Positions 29,008-39,200 of a DNA stretch of 64,000 bases are shown one piece after another. Positions within the stretch are counted from its first letter, which is position 1, and each line of letters opens with the position of its first letter. The notes under the pieces are model-generated. The model ran no database searches and was not told where the DNA came from. It saw only the letters and a program-made list of their open reading frames with translations. Source of the DNA: Alphaproteobacteria bacterium (GTDB lineage: Bacteria; Pseudomonadota; Alphaproteobacteria; Rickettsiales; SXRF01). Location of the stretch: positions 186,001 to 250,000 of the forward strand of contig JAGVLO010000015.1 in NCBI GenBank assembly GCA_020049775.1, given 5' to 3'. The position numbers and the translations under genes were made by a program.

Positions 29008-30042
29008 TTAGTGTGATTTTTTGGGTGCCAGTCCGTAATTTTTGACGAGTTCTTCCGCTATTTGCACGGCGTTGAGCGCCGCGCCTTTGCGCAGATTGTC
29101 GGATACCACCCACATGGACAAGCCATGCTTCACTGTTGGGTCGGTACGCAGACGTGAAATAAATACGCCGTCTTCACCCACTGATTCCAGCGGGGTGCAG
29201 TATCCGCCGTCTTTCATTTCGTCATACATGGCCACACCCTCGGCATCCGTCAGGATTTCGCGGGCCTCATCCACCGATAGTGGCGTTTCAAATTCCACAT
29301 TTACCGATTCCGAGTGGCCGACAAATACCGGCACGCGGACGCAGGTAGCGTTTACGGCAATGGACGCATCGAGAATTTTTTTGGTTTCATTGACCATCTT
29401 CCATTCTTCCTTGGTGGAGCCGTCATCCATGAACACGTCAATATGCGGGATGACATTGAAAGCAATTGGCTTAGTAAATCTTTGTGGTTCTTTATGGTCG
29501 TTTACGAAAAGCGCTTTGGTCTGGTCGAATAATTCGTCCATGCCGTCTTTTCCGGCGCCGCTTACTGACTGATAGGTGGAAACTACTATGCGCTTGATTT
29601 TGGCGGCATCATGCAATGGCTTGAGCGCCACGACCATCTGGATAGTGGAGCAGTTTGGATTGGCGATGATGTTGCGTTTGCGGAAATCCTTGAGCGCTTG
29701 CGGATTGACTTCCGGCACGACCAGCGGGATTTCAGGGTCCATGCGGAAATACGACGTGTTATCAATAACTACGCAGCCTGCTTCGGCGGCCTTGGGTGCA
29801 AATATTTTGGACACAGCCGAGCCGGGTGAAAATAAGGCGATGTCGGTATCGGAGAAGTCATAATCTTCCAGCGATCTTACTTTCAGTATGTCGTCATCAC
29901 CGAAGCTGACTTCCTTGCCGATGGATTTGCGTGATGCCAGTGCCACCACTTCACGCACAGGGAAATTACGATCGGAAAGAATATCCAGAATTTCACGGCC
30001 AACATTACCTGTGGCGCCTACGACTGCAACCTTGTAACTCAT
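29008..30042 (-). CDS. asd: Aspartate-semialdehyde dehydrogenase
   Basis: NADP-dependent enzyme of the Lys/Met/Thr and diaminopimelate pathways. The 344-residue product has the Rossmann start VAVVGATGNVGREIL, the active-site Cys in NPNCSTIQM (near 131), and the substrate-binding GAGKDGMDEL region. Length is normal. In many relatives asd is close to leuB on the same strand; here it heads an opposed operon with two membrane proteins, valS and a small unknown gene. Confidence 0.97.
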   Translation of the reverse strand: MSYKVAVVGATGNVGREILDILSDRNFPVREVVALASRKSIGKEVSFGDDDILKVRSLEDYDFSDTDIALFSPGSAVSKIFAPKAAEAGCVVIDNTSYFRMDPEIPLVVPEVNPQALKDFRKRNIIANPNCSTIQMVVALKPLHDAAKIKRIVVSTYQSVSGAGKDGMDELFDQTKALFVNDHKEPQRFTKPIAFNVIPHIDVFMDDGSTKEEWKMVNETKKILDASIAVNATCVRVPVFVGHSESVNVEFETPLSVDEAREILTDAEGVAMYDEMKDGGYCTPLESVGEDGVFISRLRTDPTVKHGLSMWVVSDNLRKGAALNAVQIAEELVKNYGLAPKKSH

Positions 30043-30169
30043 TGTTAATTCTCATTTAATTAAAATAATGCTCAGAGGTTGGCAGTGTATGCAAAACTAT
30101 GACCTATTGCAATGGTAAATAAGGTTTTTTTTATCACTGAAAGTCAGGCATCTATTTGACATAAAATTT

Positions 30170-30197
30170 TTGACTCTATAGGCTAAAGTAATATTAA
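30170..30197 (+). promoter_or_regulatory. Candidate sigma-70-type promoter
   Basis: TTGACT at 30170-30175 and TATTAA at 30192-30197 are separated by 16 bases, about 75 bases upstream of the small gene starting at 30273. A second TTGACA lies at 30156. Matches are good but not unique in AT-rich DNA. Confidence 0.35.
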
Positions 30198-30272
30198 ATT
30201 AACGATTGGGGCGGATAATGAGTTAATCCATGTTAATTATTGGATTTCCAACTGAAATCAGAGGGGTTTGCT

Positions 30273-30509
30273 ATGGGTACGGGTGATAGAAATTTTGAAG
30301 ATGAATTGAAAGCTGGACGTCAGGCAGATACAAGCCAGACCAAGAAATTCACTGACATGCAAAAAGGCATGGATGGGCGTACACAGCGCGGCGAGCAGGT
30401 AAATGAAGGCCCTACCGAAGCTGATAGATATGCTGAGATGCGCAAGCAAATGGGCTGGGCTGACCGCACTACTGATTCCAAGCCTAAAGGACCGCGCGGT
30501 GTGGGCTGA
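30273..30509 (+). CDS. Small hydrophilic hypothetical protein, 78 residues
   Basis: Highly charged, low in hydrophobic residues and probably disordered (FEDELKAGRQADTSQTKK ... GPTEADRYAEMRKQMGW). I chose ATG at 30273 because a purine-rich AGAGGGG ribosome-binding site lies seven bases upstream; a TTG at 30240 in the same frame has none. It faces the ParB-like gene tail to tail. Function unknown. Confidence 0.6.
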   Translation: MGTGDRNFEDELKAGRQADTSQTKKFTDMQKGMDGRTQRGEQVNEGPTEADRYAEMRKQMGWADRTTDSKPKGPRGVG

Positions 30510-30537
30510 TTAGCCTCTTACCTGATTACACAGTATT

Positions 30538-32232
30538 CTAGTGGAGTGTGCGTTCCGTGCCTTTGGTGCGGTCGGCGGTTACTTTGTCTGTATATCCGCT
30601 TGCACTGTCTTTATAGGGATCACTGAATTGGGCGCTGAAGCCTTGTGAGGTATCTGCCTTGCGCGGTACGCGGGAGGCAAAGGATTTATCGTCGGGGTTA
30701 GTTTTGTTCTGTATCTGTTCCTTGATGACCGACATCACCGATTCCTGGCTCTTGGAATCGCTTACACGGCTCGCCACCTCCACCGCCATATCCACCGGCA
30801 CATCACCTTTGGCAACCATGTCCAATGATTTGTCCGAAAGCCCTGACAGGGTATAGGACAGGCGCAAATTGCCCTTGTCCATTTGCAGCTGTGGCAGCCA
30901 TTCGGTGTGGATTTTACCTGAATACGCTTCCTTGAATACACGCGCCGTTTCCACGGGGTCGGTTTTGCCGTGTGAAATATTTTTATAGGCGGCGATGATT
31001 TTTACGTCTTCCGGCGTGTAGCCGTCAGCTTCGCGCAGTACCATGGTGGCGACGTTGCCAGGACCTTTGCCTTCGTTATTAAGGCGCTTTGCCAATTCCA
31101 GCCTGTGATGGCCGTCGGCTACGAATACGATACCGTCAAGGCGCTCATGCACCAGCAGCGGATCGCCGTGAAGGATAGGGTCCCACTGCGCTGCTTCGTA
31201 TTTCCCTTTTTTGGTAACACCGGACGACTGGTCATAGTTAGAGCGGAACTGGTAGGTGGCGGGGTCGCTCTTTATATTGGCGGGGTCGAGCATACTCAAT
31301 GTGGTTTTAAGGCCTGGTGACTGGCTGGCTTTTTCCACCAGCTTGTCAAAATTCACATCAATCTGGCGGGCGATGGAGTCCATGGCCAACGCGATGTTCA
31401 CCTGCTCCGGCTCAATTGCCGCACCCGCGGTTTCCACATTGAATGAAGCGGGAAGCACGGATTTTGCGGCAGCATCCTGATAGCGCAGGTAAGGCTGGTT
31501 TGAAATAACCAGCACGTCGCCGCTGGCAGGTTCGGGGTTGGCGTCTAGCCATGTTTGAATCGTGTCACGTGTGTTGGCGGGGCGGCCGTCCACATCAAAA
31601 CTGTTTACGGCAAAGGTGGAAACCTGCTTGAGCGATTCCTGCCAGTTGTTACGTTTGTCGTAATAGCTGGCCTTGAGCATTTGCGTTTCGGTGGCAAGCG
31701 TTTCCCCCGTTTTGCCGGGGATATTGGCGATTCTTTCCTGAGTGCCGTCGAGCGGGCGTTCGTTACCCAGCAGGTGGATGTTGTCGAAGCGTATGCCCTC
31801 TTCCCAGAGTTGTTTTATGCTGTCCATGCGGGTTTCGGCGGTGGGTTCCATTGCGCCGAGCAACAGCACATGTTTGTAGGATTTGAGCCTGGGCTTTACT
31901 TCAGATATTGCGCCCGCATCATTAAGCGCTATTAGCAATGCACCCCTGTTAGCCTGAAAATCGGCACGGTCCGGTGTTTCTGCGCGCGATTTACCGTTTT
32001 CGCGTTTCATGGTTTCCTGTGTCAGGTCGTGCAGCCAGTCTGCAGCGGATTTTATGTTGTCGAACTGAACGTTCTTGAGAATGGCGTCGGCTTGCCTGTC
32101 ATTGACCACACCGTCAACGCCCGGCAGCTTGCCAAATGCGCCTGCGGCCTGCAGCAATTTCACCATGCCGCGTTGCTGCTGCTCTGTCTGATAGCCTAGT
32201 GCGTTTAATACTGGTTCTAGCGTGACGCTCAT
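30538..32232 (-). CDS. Unknown protein with a ParB/DUF1015-like motif
   Basis: A 564-residue cytosolic protein. The middle (about 120-270) has a Rossmann-like pattern, HVLLLGAMEPTAETRM ... VLVISNQPYLRYQDAA, reminiscent of DUF218/YdcF-type folds. The later part has DGIVFVADGHHRLELAKRL, the GHxR-type motif of ParB N-terminal (nuclease or CTPase) and DUF1015 domains, followed by helical segments with AVEVASRVSDSKSQESVM. The mixture is not one I recognise. It is transcribed away from the GTA-like cluster's lysis end but separated from it by a terminator. It may be chromosomal housekeeping, regulatory or effector-like; I cannot choose. Confidence 0.8.
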   Translation of the reverse strand: MSVTLEPVLNALGYQTEQQQRGMVKLLQAAGAFGKLPGVDGVVNDRQADAILKNVQFDNIKSAADWLHDLTQETMKRENGKSRAETPDRADFQANRGALLIALNDAGAISEVKPRLKSYKHVLLLGAMEPTAETRMDSIKQLWEEGIRFDNIHLLGNERPLDGTQERIANIPGKTGETLATETQMLKASYYDKRNNWQESLKQVSTFAVNSFDVDGRPANTRDTIQTWLDANPEPASGDVLVISNQPYLRYQDAAAKSVLPASFNVETAGAAIEPEQVNIALAMDSIARQIDVNFDKLVEKASQSPGLKTTLSMLDPANIKSDPATYQFRSNYDQSSGVTKKGKYEAAQWDPILHGDPLLVHERLDGIVFVADGHHRLELAKRLNNEGKGPGNVATMVLREADGYTPEDVKIIAAYKNISHGKTDPVETARVFKEAYSGKIHTEWLPQLQMDKGNLRLSYTLSGLSDKSLDMVAKGDVPVDMAVEVASRVSDSKSQESVMSVIKEQIQNKTNPDDKSFASRVPRKADTSQGFSAQFSDPYKDSASGYTDKVTADRTKGTERTLH

Positions 32233-32274
32233 CTATATAAACTGGGCAAGGTTGCAGTTACTGGTTTACTTATG

Positions 32275-32300
32275 GAAAACCCCCGTTTTTAGGCGGGGGC
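32275..32300 (-). terminator. Intrinsic terminator (minus strand)
   Basis: On the minus strand CCCCCG and CGGGGG pair around an 8-base loop, followed by TTTT. It lies 39 bases after the stop of the 109-residue gene and closes the right-hand minus-strand cluster from the ParB-like gene. Confidence 0.88.
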
Positions 32301-32338
32301 TTTCGGAGACTGTTATGTATAACTTCCTAAGCTGAAGC

Positions 32339-32668
32339 TTATGGGGTTGGAGCGCGACCACCCATTTGACCGCCCTTGTAAATGGCGAGGCCAGATAGCG
32401 CAAGCAGCAGTGCATCCGTGCCGATGGTCACAAGACCCGCAGCTTCTTTTTGTTTGCCGGTTTCATCCACGCCAGCGTTTACAACGCCCAGCGCCTGACC
32501 GGTATGATTTATAAGATCGTATGATTTTTTCAGGAATCCAAGAGTGCCAACGGTGGTCAACGCACCTGATGTAAAGCTCCTGCTCGGACCCCTCACACCA
32601 TCATTGATCATGCCACCTGCTGCGACGATAGCGTCTTTGCCTTGGCTTAAATAATCTGAAATACCCAT
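32339..32668 (-). CDS. Small hydrophobic protein, possible holin-like
   Basis: A 109-residue Gly-rich protein with two moderately hydrophobic segments (about 35-50 and 80-98). Placement immediately after the lysozyme gene would fit a holin or other lysis accessory, but the hydrophobicity is weak and there is no family match that I recognise. The segment VTIGTDALLLALSGLAIYKG is the most membrane-like. It ends at a terminator. Confidence 0.5.
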   Translation of the reverse strand: MGISDYLSQGKDAIVAAGGMINDGVRGPSRSFTSGALTTVGTLGFLKKSYDLINHTGQALGVVNAGVDETGKQKEAAGLVTIGTDALLLALSGLAIYKGGQMGGRAPTP

Positions 32669-32751
32669 AACGTTCTCCGCGTTTCAATTGGTTAATACTT
32701 AATCACAGCTTAAATATAGCTCAAAAAGCTGTCTTGTGTGTGACAATTTTG

Positions 32752-33207
32752 TTAAAACCCACTTTTTTTACTAAACAGCTGACTTTCTTCTGCTCTTCGG
32801 GCTATTAGGCCCTTATTTTTCTGCTTTTTTACATATATCCAACGGTTGAATTCAGTGGTAGTTTTTTCAAAATCTCCAAAGTTCAAATATCTCAATAAAC
32901 CTGATGTTTCAAAAGCATACACCCCTATATTATAGACTAATGAGACAAGGGCGTCAAATTGGTTTGAGCTAATAGGAATTTCCACAAGATTATTTATAGC
33001 GGCTTGATATATATTAACATCTTGTTTTAGAAGAATTTCCCCTTCCTCAAGGCTTATTCCGCTATCCGGCATATTTTCCCCCTCGCGGATCACATGCCCA
33101 TAGCCAATGGTTTTACGACCTGCGGGGCATATATATGGAGTGGCAGAAAAACCCTCGAATTTGCGAATCAGAGCCAGTCCCTGCTCCGATATGGTCATTT
33201 GATTCAT
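32752..33207 (-). CDS. GH24 phage-type lysozyme (endolysin)
   Basis: A 151-residue muramidase of the T4-lysozyme family without signal peptide. The catalytic region is RKFEGFSATPYICPAGRKT: Glu, then Cys at the position of T4 Asp20, then Thr, the accepted E-(8)-C/D-(5)-T pattern. IGYGH follows. Its ATG overlaps the stop of the small membrane protein upstream (ATGA), so release presumably depends on that protein or on a holin. It is located after the tail genes, consistent with a GTA or prophage lysis function. Confidence 0.93.
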   Translation of the reverse strand: MNQMTISEQGLALIRKFEGFSATPYICPAGRKTIGYGHVIREGENMPDSGISLEEGEILLKQDVNIYQAAINNLVEIPISSNQFDALVSLVYNIGVYAFETSGLLRYLNFGDFEKTTTEFNRWIYVKKQKNKGLIARRAEESQLFSKKSGF

Positions 33208-33473
33208 TGCCTAATCAGCCTTTCCGTAAGCTGCGCCAGCAGCCTTTTGAGGGCGTCTGTGTCATGTTTAACGTTATCCAGCCTTTCTTCCAGCCTGCCG
33301 AAGCGCTCATTGAGTGAATATGTGCCTGTGCTTTGCTGTTCAATATGATTTACGCGTGCATCAAGCTGTGTGGCCCAGATGAGCGTGCCTGCCACCTGCA
33401 CCAGCAGGGTGATAATGACTGCCAGCGGTATGCGCTTGTCTATCTTCCAGCGTTCCCCTTCGTGTTTTCTCAT
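33204..33473 (-). CDS. Small membrane protein with coiled coil, lysis-module partner
   Basis: An 89-residue protein: basic N-terminus, one span (about 15-33, PLAVIITLLVQVAGTLIWAT), then a heptad-like coiled coil to the end (HIEQQSTGTYSLNERFGRL and onward). This topology resembles phage-encoded anchors found upstream of endolysins. I chose the ATG at 33473 because it overlaps the preceding stop as ATGA; seven extra codons are possible upstream. Overlaps the lysozyme start in the same way. Confidence 0.75.
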   Translation of the reverse strand: MRKHEGERWKIDKRIPLAVIITLLVQVAGTLIWATQLDARVNHIEQQSTGTYSLNERFGRLEERLDNVKHDTDALKRLLAQLTERLIRQ

Positions 33474-34552
33474 GTGAATTCTGCCACCTCCCACGATGCA
33501 GTGACGTTGTTTGTACTGCCGTTACGTGCAACGGTTACGGTAGTTGCGTTGGTAAGTGCCGCATGAGGTTGCACGTTTGAAATGTTGGACGAAGTCTGGC
33601 TGGCTGTGAAATGCAGCAGGTTGATAATCGACTTGCTGGTGTCCACGCTTGATATGGTGGATGTATTAGAGCTAACAGCGGTAAGTGTGGTGGTGCCGCG
33701 CTGGACGGCGCTGTTCAGCACGCCGGAGGCAAATTCTACCACAAAGAAATTATACTGACAGGAAATAGATCCGGCAGAATTGGTGCTGATAGTAACTGTG
33801 GTGCCATCGGTCAGAACCGCTTGCTGCTGTGTGTTGGCGGCGTTACCGGTACTGTTGCCGTTGCTGCCGGCGTAGATAAGGATAGTGTTATCTACATCAA
33901 CGCTGGTAATGGATTGTGTGGTGGACGTAGAGCTGTTGGTCCATGATTTCTGGTAGCTTTGTATAGTCTGGTTACATGCCGCGCTCTGGAATTCCAGAAC
34001 CACGAATTCGACATCCAGTGTGTTGATTGAGGCTGCCAGACGTGTCGCTGTAACGGTAGTGCCTGAAACACTTAACACTGCCTCGATACCGGTATAAGAC
34101 AGGCTGGTTTGTGACGAGTTTATGCCAAGCAGGTGAATGGCTGTATAGCTGGAATTGGTTGAACTGATAGTTGCTGTGCCGGATGTACTGCTTGCGGCAA
34201 TAGACACTGTGCCAAACTGTACTGACGCCAGCAGGCTGCTGGTGGCATCCACAACAACGCAGCGTACGGTGGTGGTTTGCGTTGCGGAGCTGCTGTTGCG
34301 GTAGGCGGTAACAGTGGTGGAATCGGTAAGCTCCAGCCTTACGAAAGAAATGCTGCTGTTGCTAGAGGAAGTGGCAAGAAACCCGTCATGTAATATAAAG
34401 GCGTATGAACCCACAGCGCTGATGGTGGCAGTGGCGCTGGTGACATTGACGGGGATCGTGATGGTGACATGCTGTACGCTGTTGACATACGATCCGCCCC
34501 CTCCTCCGCCTACGGGCGGTTCACTCCAGAAAGTTGCGGGGAAAGTAACCAT
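33470..34552 (-). CDS. Ser/Thr-rich four-repeat beta protein, probable tail fibre or adhesin
   Basis: A 360-residue protein made of about four repeats of 80-90 residues. Each starts with a beta strand (VQHVTITIP, VQFGTVSIA, QTIQSYQKS, VQRGTTTLT), passes through an S/T-rich ATISS-type turn and a hydrophobic LL-containing strand, then a TTVTxxR/T strand. Repeats 2-4 end with a V-x-EF motif; the first ends differently. Composition and repeats suggest a surface-exposed beta structure such as a trimeric fibre. I chose ATG at 34552, which shares one base with the upstream stop (TGATG). A cysteine-poor glycine stretch (GGGGGG) near residue 18 may be a hinge. Function by context only. Confidence 0.75.
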   Translation of the reverse strand: MVTFPATFWSEPPVGGGGGGSYVNSVQHVTITIPVNVTSATATISAVGSYAFILHDGFLATSSSNSSISFVRLELTDSTTVTAYRNSSSATQTTTVRCVVVDATSSLLASVQFGTVSIAASSTSGTATISSTNSSYTAIHLLGINSSQTSLSYTGIEAVLSVSGTTVTATRLAASINTLDVEFVVLEFQSAACNQTIQSYQKSWTNSSTSTTQSITSVDVDNTILIYAGSNGNSTGNAANTQQQAVLTDGTTVTISTNSAGSISCQYNFFVVEFASGVLNSAVQRGTTTLTAVSSNTSTISSVDTSKSIINLLHFTASQTSSNISNVQPHAALTNATTVTVARNGSTNNVTASWEVAEFT

Positions 34553-35652
34553 CACGCGAACCCTTTCTGCGCCACACCGTACATGTTTGTACCGTCGGTG
34601 ATGAAGGTAAGTATGTCGGTGGCGTTGGCAGTAGTGGTAAGCACGGGCGCGGTGCCTGACGGCCATTTATAGGCGCTGTCATAAGCCAGTGTGCGCGAGC
34701 CTGTGCCATCCTGCTTTACAATCAACGTATAGCTTGCGCCTGCTTGCAAGTTGGTGGGGTTGGAAAGCGTGCGGTTGCCGCCGAGCGTGACAGTAGCCGC
34801 TTGGTTGGTGCTTGCGTCCCATGAAATACTTGATGCGTCGGTGAGCGTTGTCTGCGCGAAATATTGCTGCTTGGTAAAAGCATTGGCTTGTCCGAGACAG
34901 GCAATGCTGTCGGATGCATTGGGCAGCGTGAATGTTTTGGTGCTGGTAGCGGGGCCGCTGAAAGCGGTGAATCCGTTGGCTGTGCCGCCATTGGCCGCGG
35001 GAAGTATGCCCGTGACTTTGGTGGTGAGGTCGATACTGCCCGCTAGCATGGCGTTAGTGACTGAGTTATTTGCGATAGTGGTTGCGAAACTACCTGTGCC
35101 TGAACCCGTGACGTTACCCGTAAGCGTAATAGTCTGGTCGCCTGTATTGGTGCCTGACAAGTTGGAACCGGTGATAGCTCCCGATGCTGTGACCGAGCTG
35201 GGCGTGATGGCGCCGAGTGTAAGCGTGATGGCTGGTGTTGTAGTTGCGGTGGCAACGCTGCCTGACACGCCGTTGGCGGTGGTAACGGAAACAGATGTTA
35301 CCGTACCTGTGCCGGAACCGCTGGGTACAACCCAGTCAGTGCCGTCGTAGCTGTAAAGCAGGTCTTCGTCATTGACCCACATGGACATACCCTCGTTGGG
35401 TACTACGAAGCGCCATATCTGGTCGAAATAGGCAAGCTGTCTGGCCTTGCCAGACCATGATCCGGTGGGTAACGCACCTATAATATAAATGGCTCCGGCG
35501 GCGGGTGATCCAGGCGGCGTACTTACGGCCTGACTTACTGCGCCGGTGTTGAGTATGGCATCGATGCGCGTCAGCGCTTCGTTAACGGTGACTTCTTTCT
35601 GTGCCTGAGCTTGCTCAAGCAGCGTTACACCAAGATGGCTGGTGGTTGTCAT
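34552..35652 (-). CDS. DUF2793-containing tail-fibre-like protein
   Basis: A 366-residue protein. The first 110 residues match the DUF2793 pattern of alphaproteobacterial prophages and GTAs (EQAQAQKEVTVNEALTRID, then GDWVV-like TDWVVP after LLYSYDG). The rest is a repetitive S/T/G-rich beta region typical of tail fibres (GAITGSNLSGTNTGDQTITL). AAGGAG ribosome-binding site just before ATG. Co-translated with the four-repeat protein downstream. A role in cell-surface attachment is inferred. Confidence 0.85.
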   Translation of the reverse strand: MTTTSHLGVTLLEQAQAQKEVTVNEALTRIDAILNTGAVSQAVSTPPGSPAAGAIYIIGALPTGSWSGKARQLAYFDQIWRFVVPNEGMSMWVNDEDLLYSYDGTDWVVPSGSGTGTVTSVSVTTANGVSGSVATATTTPAITLTLGAITPSSVTASGAITGSNLSGTNTGDQTITLTGNVTGSGTGSFATTIANNSVTNAMLAGSIDLTTKVTGILPAANGGTANGFTAFSGPATSTKTFTLPNASDSIACLGQANAFTKQQYFAQTTLTDASSISWDASTNQAATVTLGGNRTLSNPTNLQAGASYTLIVKQDGTGSRTLAYDSAYKWPSGTAPVLTTTANATDILTFITDGTNMYGVAQKGFA

Positions 35653-35730
35653 GATTTCTCCTTAAGTAAAAAATGCTTCATTTACGTTAGCTAACTGGTA
35701 TTATGGCGGCGCAATTAACAAGGGGGTGCG

Positions 35731-36255
35731 ATGCCAACGCTAGAACAAGTCAAGCAGCAGGTGGCGAATTATCCGCACACCTATATTTTCTGGACGTGGA
35801 AAGAAGTTCGCGCCCTGCCCTCTATCCTTGAAGAAGGCGAGCCGATTAAGGCAGTGACTTCCGGCATGATGAGCAATGCTACATGGCTGCTGGTATGCAC
35901 CGATCGCCGCCTGATATTCCTCAATTGCGGTATGTTCTTTGGCCTTCGTCAGGTGCAGATGCCTCTCGACCGCATACAATCCATCGATTACTCATTCGTA
36001 ATCTGCTTTGGTTCCATCACTGTGTGGGATGGTGCGAGTTCCTTTTCTATCGGCATGATTGCTCGCGCCTCCATTATGCCGTTTGTGAAAACAGTTCAGG
36101 AACTCATATCCGTTATGCGAAAAGGCGGCGGCAAAGGTGGTGCAACGGGTAACGATATCGCAAGCCAACTTGAACGGCTTGCAGGCCTTAAAGAAAAAGG
36201 CCATATCACCCAGCAGGAATTTGACGAGCAGAAAAAGAAACTGCTCTCGCAATAA
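35731..36255 (+). CDS. PH-like and SHOCT domain protein, antisense to the tail genes
   Basis: A 174-residue protein. Residues about 30-125 resemble a bacterial PH domain (VTSGMMSNATWLLVCTDRRL, then QMPLDRIQSIDYS), and the C-terminus is a SHOCT domain (LERLAGLKEKGHITQQEFDE). Such proteins are generally cytosolic or membrane-proximal with unknown partners. It is encoded on the plus strand between the fibre operon and the megatron gene, whose stop it nearly touches, with its own RBS (AAGGGGG). It is therefore an independently expressed cargo gene. Confidence 0.85.
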   Translation: MPTLEQVKQQVANYPHTYIFWTWKEVRALPSILEEGEPIKAVTSGMMSNATWLLVCTDRRLIFLNCGMFFGLRQVQMPLDRIQSIDYSFVICFGSITVWDGASSFSIGMIARASIMPFVKTVQELISVMRKGGGKGGATGNDIASQLERLAGLKEKGHITQQEFDEQKKKLLSQ

Positions 36256-36257
36256 AC

Positions 36258-39200
36258 CTAAATGGTTGCCATGCCTGCGTAGCCTCGCCCGATGACGCCT
36301 GACATTTGATATATACGAACGGCAAGTGATGACTGCGTCGCGCCAAAATCACTTACCTGATGGGCAGCGCTGTAGCTGGCTGCTGTAGTAATGCTATTGA
36401 TAGTGCGGACAACGTCGCTACCATCCATGATATCCACTTCATAAAGTTCGGTTGTTTCATTCAGCGGCACGTCTGCTCCGTCGAGCCAGTTGCCACCCAG
36501 CCTGCTGCGCCGAACCCAGTTGATGCTAAGATTTGCGCTGCTGTCGCGCCCGCCTGTGATATGCACGGGGCCGTAGGGTTTGAGTGCCACGCCTGAATAA
36601 GCGAATTCTTGTGCGCTGCTATCAGGCAGGCTGGAGCCAAAGCTGACGGGTTTGTAATGGCGCGTCAGGCCGATGACGTTGTTGGCCATAATCTGGCGGC
36701 CAAGACTGCTGTCGAGCAGCACGAAACGTTCACCCGCCACATGAGTTGCACATGCCCATTCGCTGCCAAGCCTGCCACGCAATAGGCCGCCAAGCGTATA
36801 TTTTCCTGGCTCCACAAGTGTGGCAGTGGCGAACTGAATAAGTTCATTGCCGATGATGGCGGCATTCGCACCGTTTAGCACTGCAAGCTCGGTTACGCTC
36901 TGTAACTGGCTGTTGCCAATAAGTATGACCGTTACACCATTGCTGTAGTCAAATACAGTTACAGGCCCGTCTGCCAGCGTAGTGATGGCTGTACCGATGG
37001 CGGAAGGCGCATTTATATCCAGCAGGCGCGAGTAGTTTGCGCCATTATCGTCGGAACGGTAGATGGCACTGCCTGTCCAGTTTTCTGAGATGCCGGCAGC
37101 AGCAAGGCGCAACACACCCTTGTCGCTAGTGTCATCGGGGAATGCGGGGATATCAAGAAATTCCAGCCGCGTTTTTGCGATATCGCGATTTTCTTGTAGC
37201 AAACCTCCGGTATTTGCAGGTGATGCGTAGAAATCAAATACGGACGTGTCTTCGGCCACAGCCTGCACTTTGATGAGTGATGGTGTGCTGATGGTGGTTG
37301 AAGCAATGCGCATGCGGTGCAGCGTGCCGTCAACAATGACACCGATAACATCCGATGGTTCAAGCCGTGCATATTTAACGGGCAGGTAAAACTGGTAGCT
37401 GGTGCGCCCCATCCACAGGGAATATAAAGTAACGTCGGCAATATTGCGTGCAATCTGGTCAGGGAAAACGATAGGAAGGTCAAGCGTCATGCTCTCGCGG
37501 CTTAAGGTCGCCTCGCGCTGCGCATATTGCGTCAGGCTCTGGTAATTGATAAGCCTGCTGAGATACACGATATTCACGCGCTTTGGCAGCTCCACTTCCT
37601 GCACGCGCTTGACGGAAAATAGCTCGCCTTCCACGGGCGCTAAATCGCCCTCTTCAATCGTCATTACCTGACTGCCGCCGCGTGGCACAAATTTGCAGAT
37701 ACCGCCGGAATCCACCGCGTCAAAGAAATAGGCGAGCTGTAATGTTTCAATGGTGTCGCGCACAGTCTGCTGGCTATTGATAACAAATCCTTCAAGCTGG
37801 CTGACCAGACCATTCACATTAATGACGCCGGACGGAATGCCCGCGCGCTGGCACAGGTCGGAGATGATGGCAGCAACGCTGGATATACCCAGCTTGCCCT
37901 GCACCCAGTGGCCGGTTTTCCACGCAGGGCCGTCTGTCCATACATTCACGAGGTCGGGCCAGTAGGGAAACGGCCGCGCATCCCATGTCCATATGAACAT
38001 CTGCTCCACCATGGCGGAATCTTTCCACTTTATCTGCGTCGCCATATGTGCGGCGCGCTGCGCCATAAAATCGATGCGGCCTTTGGAATGGTATGGTAGC
38101 GCGCTTGAGCTGCTATTCGGGTCGTAGAACACGTTTGGCTGGTTGGCCGCGCCGTCCACGCTGGGAAAGCCATATTCGGTGAACCATATTTTTTTGGATT
38201 CGGGAATCCAGCCAGTCATGCTGCTATCGGGATTTACATGCTCGTTGCTCCAGAACCATGACAGGTTTTTCCAAGCGTATTCGGCGCTTAAGTTCACCTG
38301 CGTGGTGCGCTCAACATCGCTGTAGTACCAGTCATAGCCCTCGCACGATGTCCAGCCGTCTATCAGCGCTTCAATGTCATAGCCGCTCTGCGGTTCATCG
38401 CTGAGCGGGAAATAGGCATCGATGCCTATCATATCAATATCGTCAGAAGCCCAGAGCGGGTCGAGGTTATACCAGCCGCCATCCGTGTGGTGATATTCCG
38501 ACCAGTCGGCGGCGTAGGTTACTTTCACGCCTGAACCAACCGTGGCTTTAACTGCAGCGGCGAGATCCACCAGTTCATTGACGGCAGGATAGTTGCCGGG
38601 TGTGTCGGTGACTTTGGTCAGACCTTTTAATTCCGAGCCGATAATGAAGGCATCCACCTTGTCTTTCACAAGGTCGGCATAATGATTGATGAATGCGTTA
38701 TAGCCGTTGGTTTTGGTAAAGAAGGTAGTGGTATTCGCCGCGCTTCCCGTGAGGTCGCCGCGCCATGGCTTGCCGCTGACATCCATAAACATCATAGGAT
38801 AAAAAGCGATGCTGTAGCCACGCGCAATCAGTTCGTCGAGATAGCGCAATATGCTGCTGTCCGAAGGCGTTCCGCCATATTGCGGAGAAGCTTCCACCAG
38901 CGTTATCTGGTGTGCGCTGCCACGCGTAAAACCCGCCACCTGCCAACTGTCGGGGCTGGTGATAGCGCCTTCCTGATATTCCACGCCGGGTAGCACGGTG
39001 CATGTTCCGGCATCCATGCTAGTGCCGAACCAGCTTACGACAACCGATACCCATTCAACATTCAGGCAGGTTTTTTCCAGCTGGTCGAGCGCAAGCAGGG
39101 CATTGGCCTTACCTGCGGCATTATGCATATTGATGCGTTCTTGCGAACCCTGCTGCACCCAGCTGCTGCCCACCTGCGTACCGGGTATTTTATATTGAGT

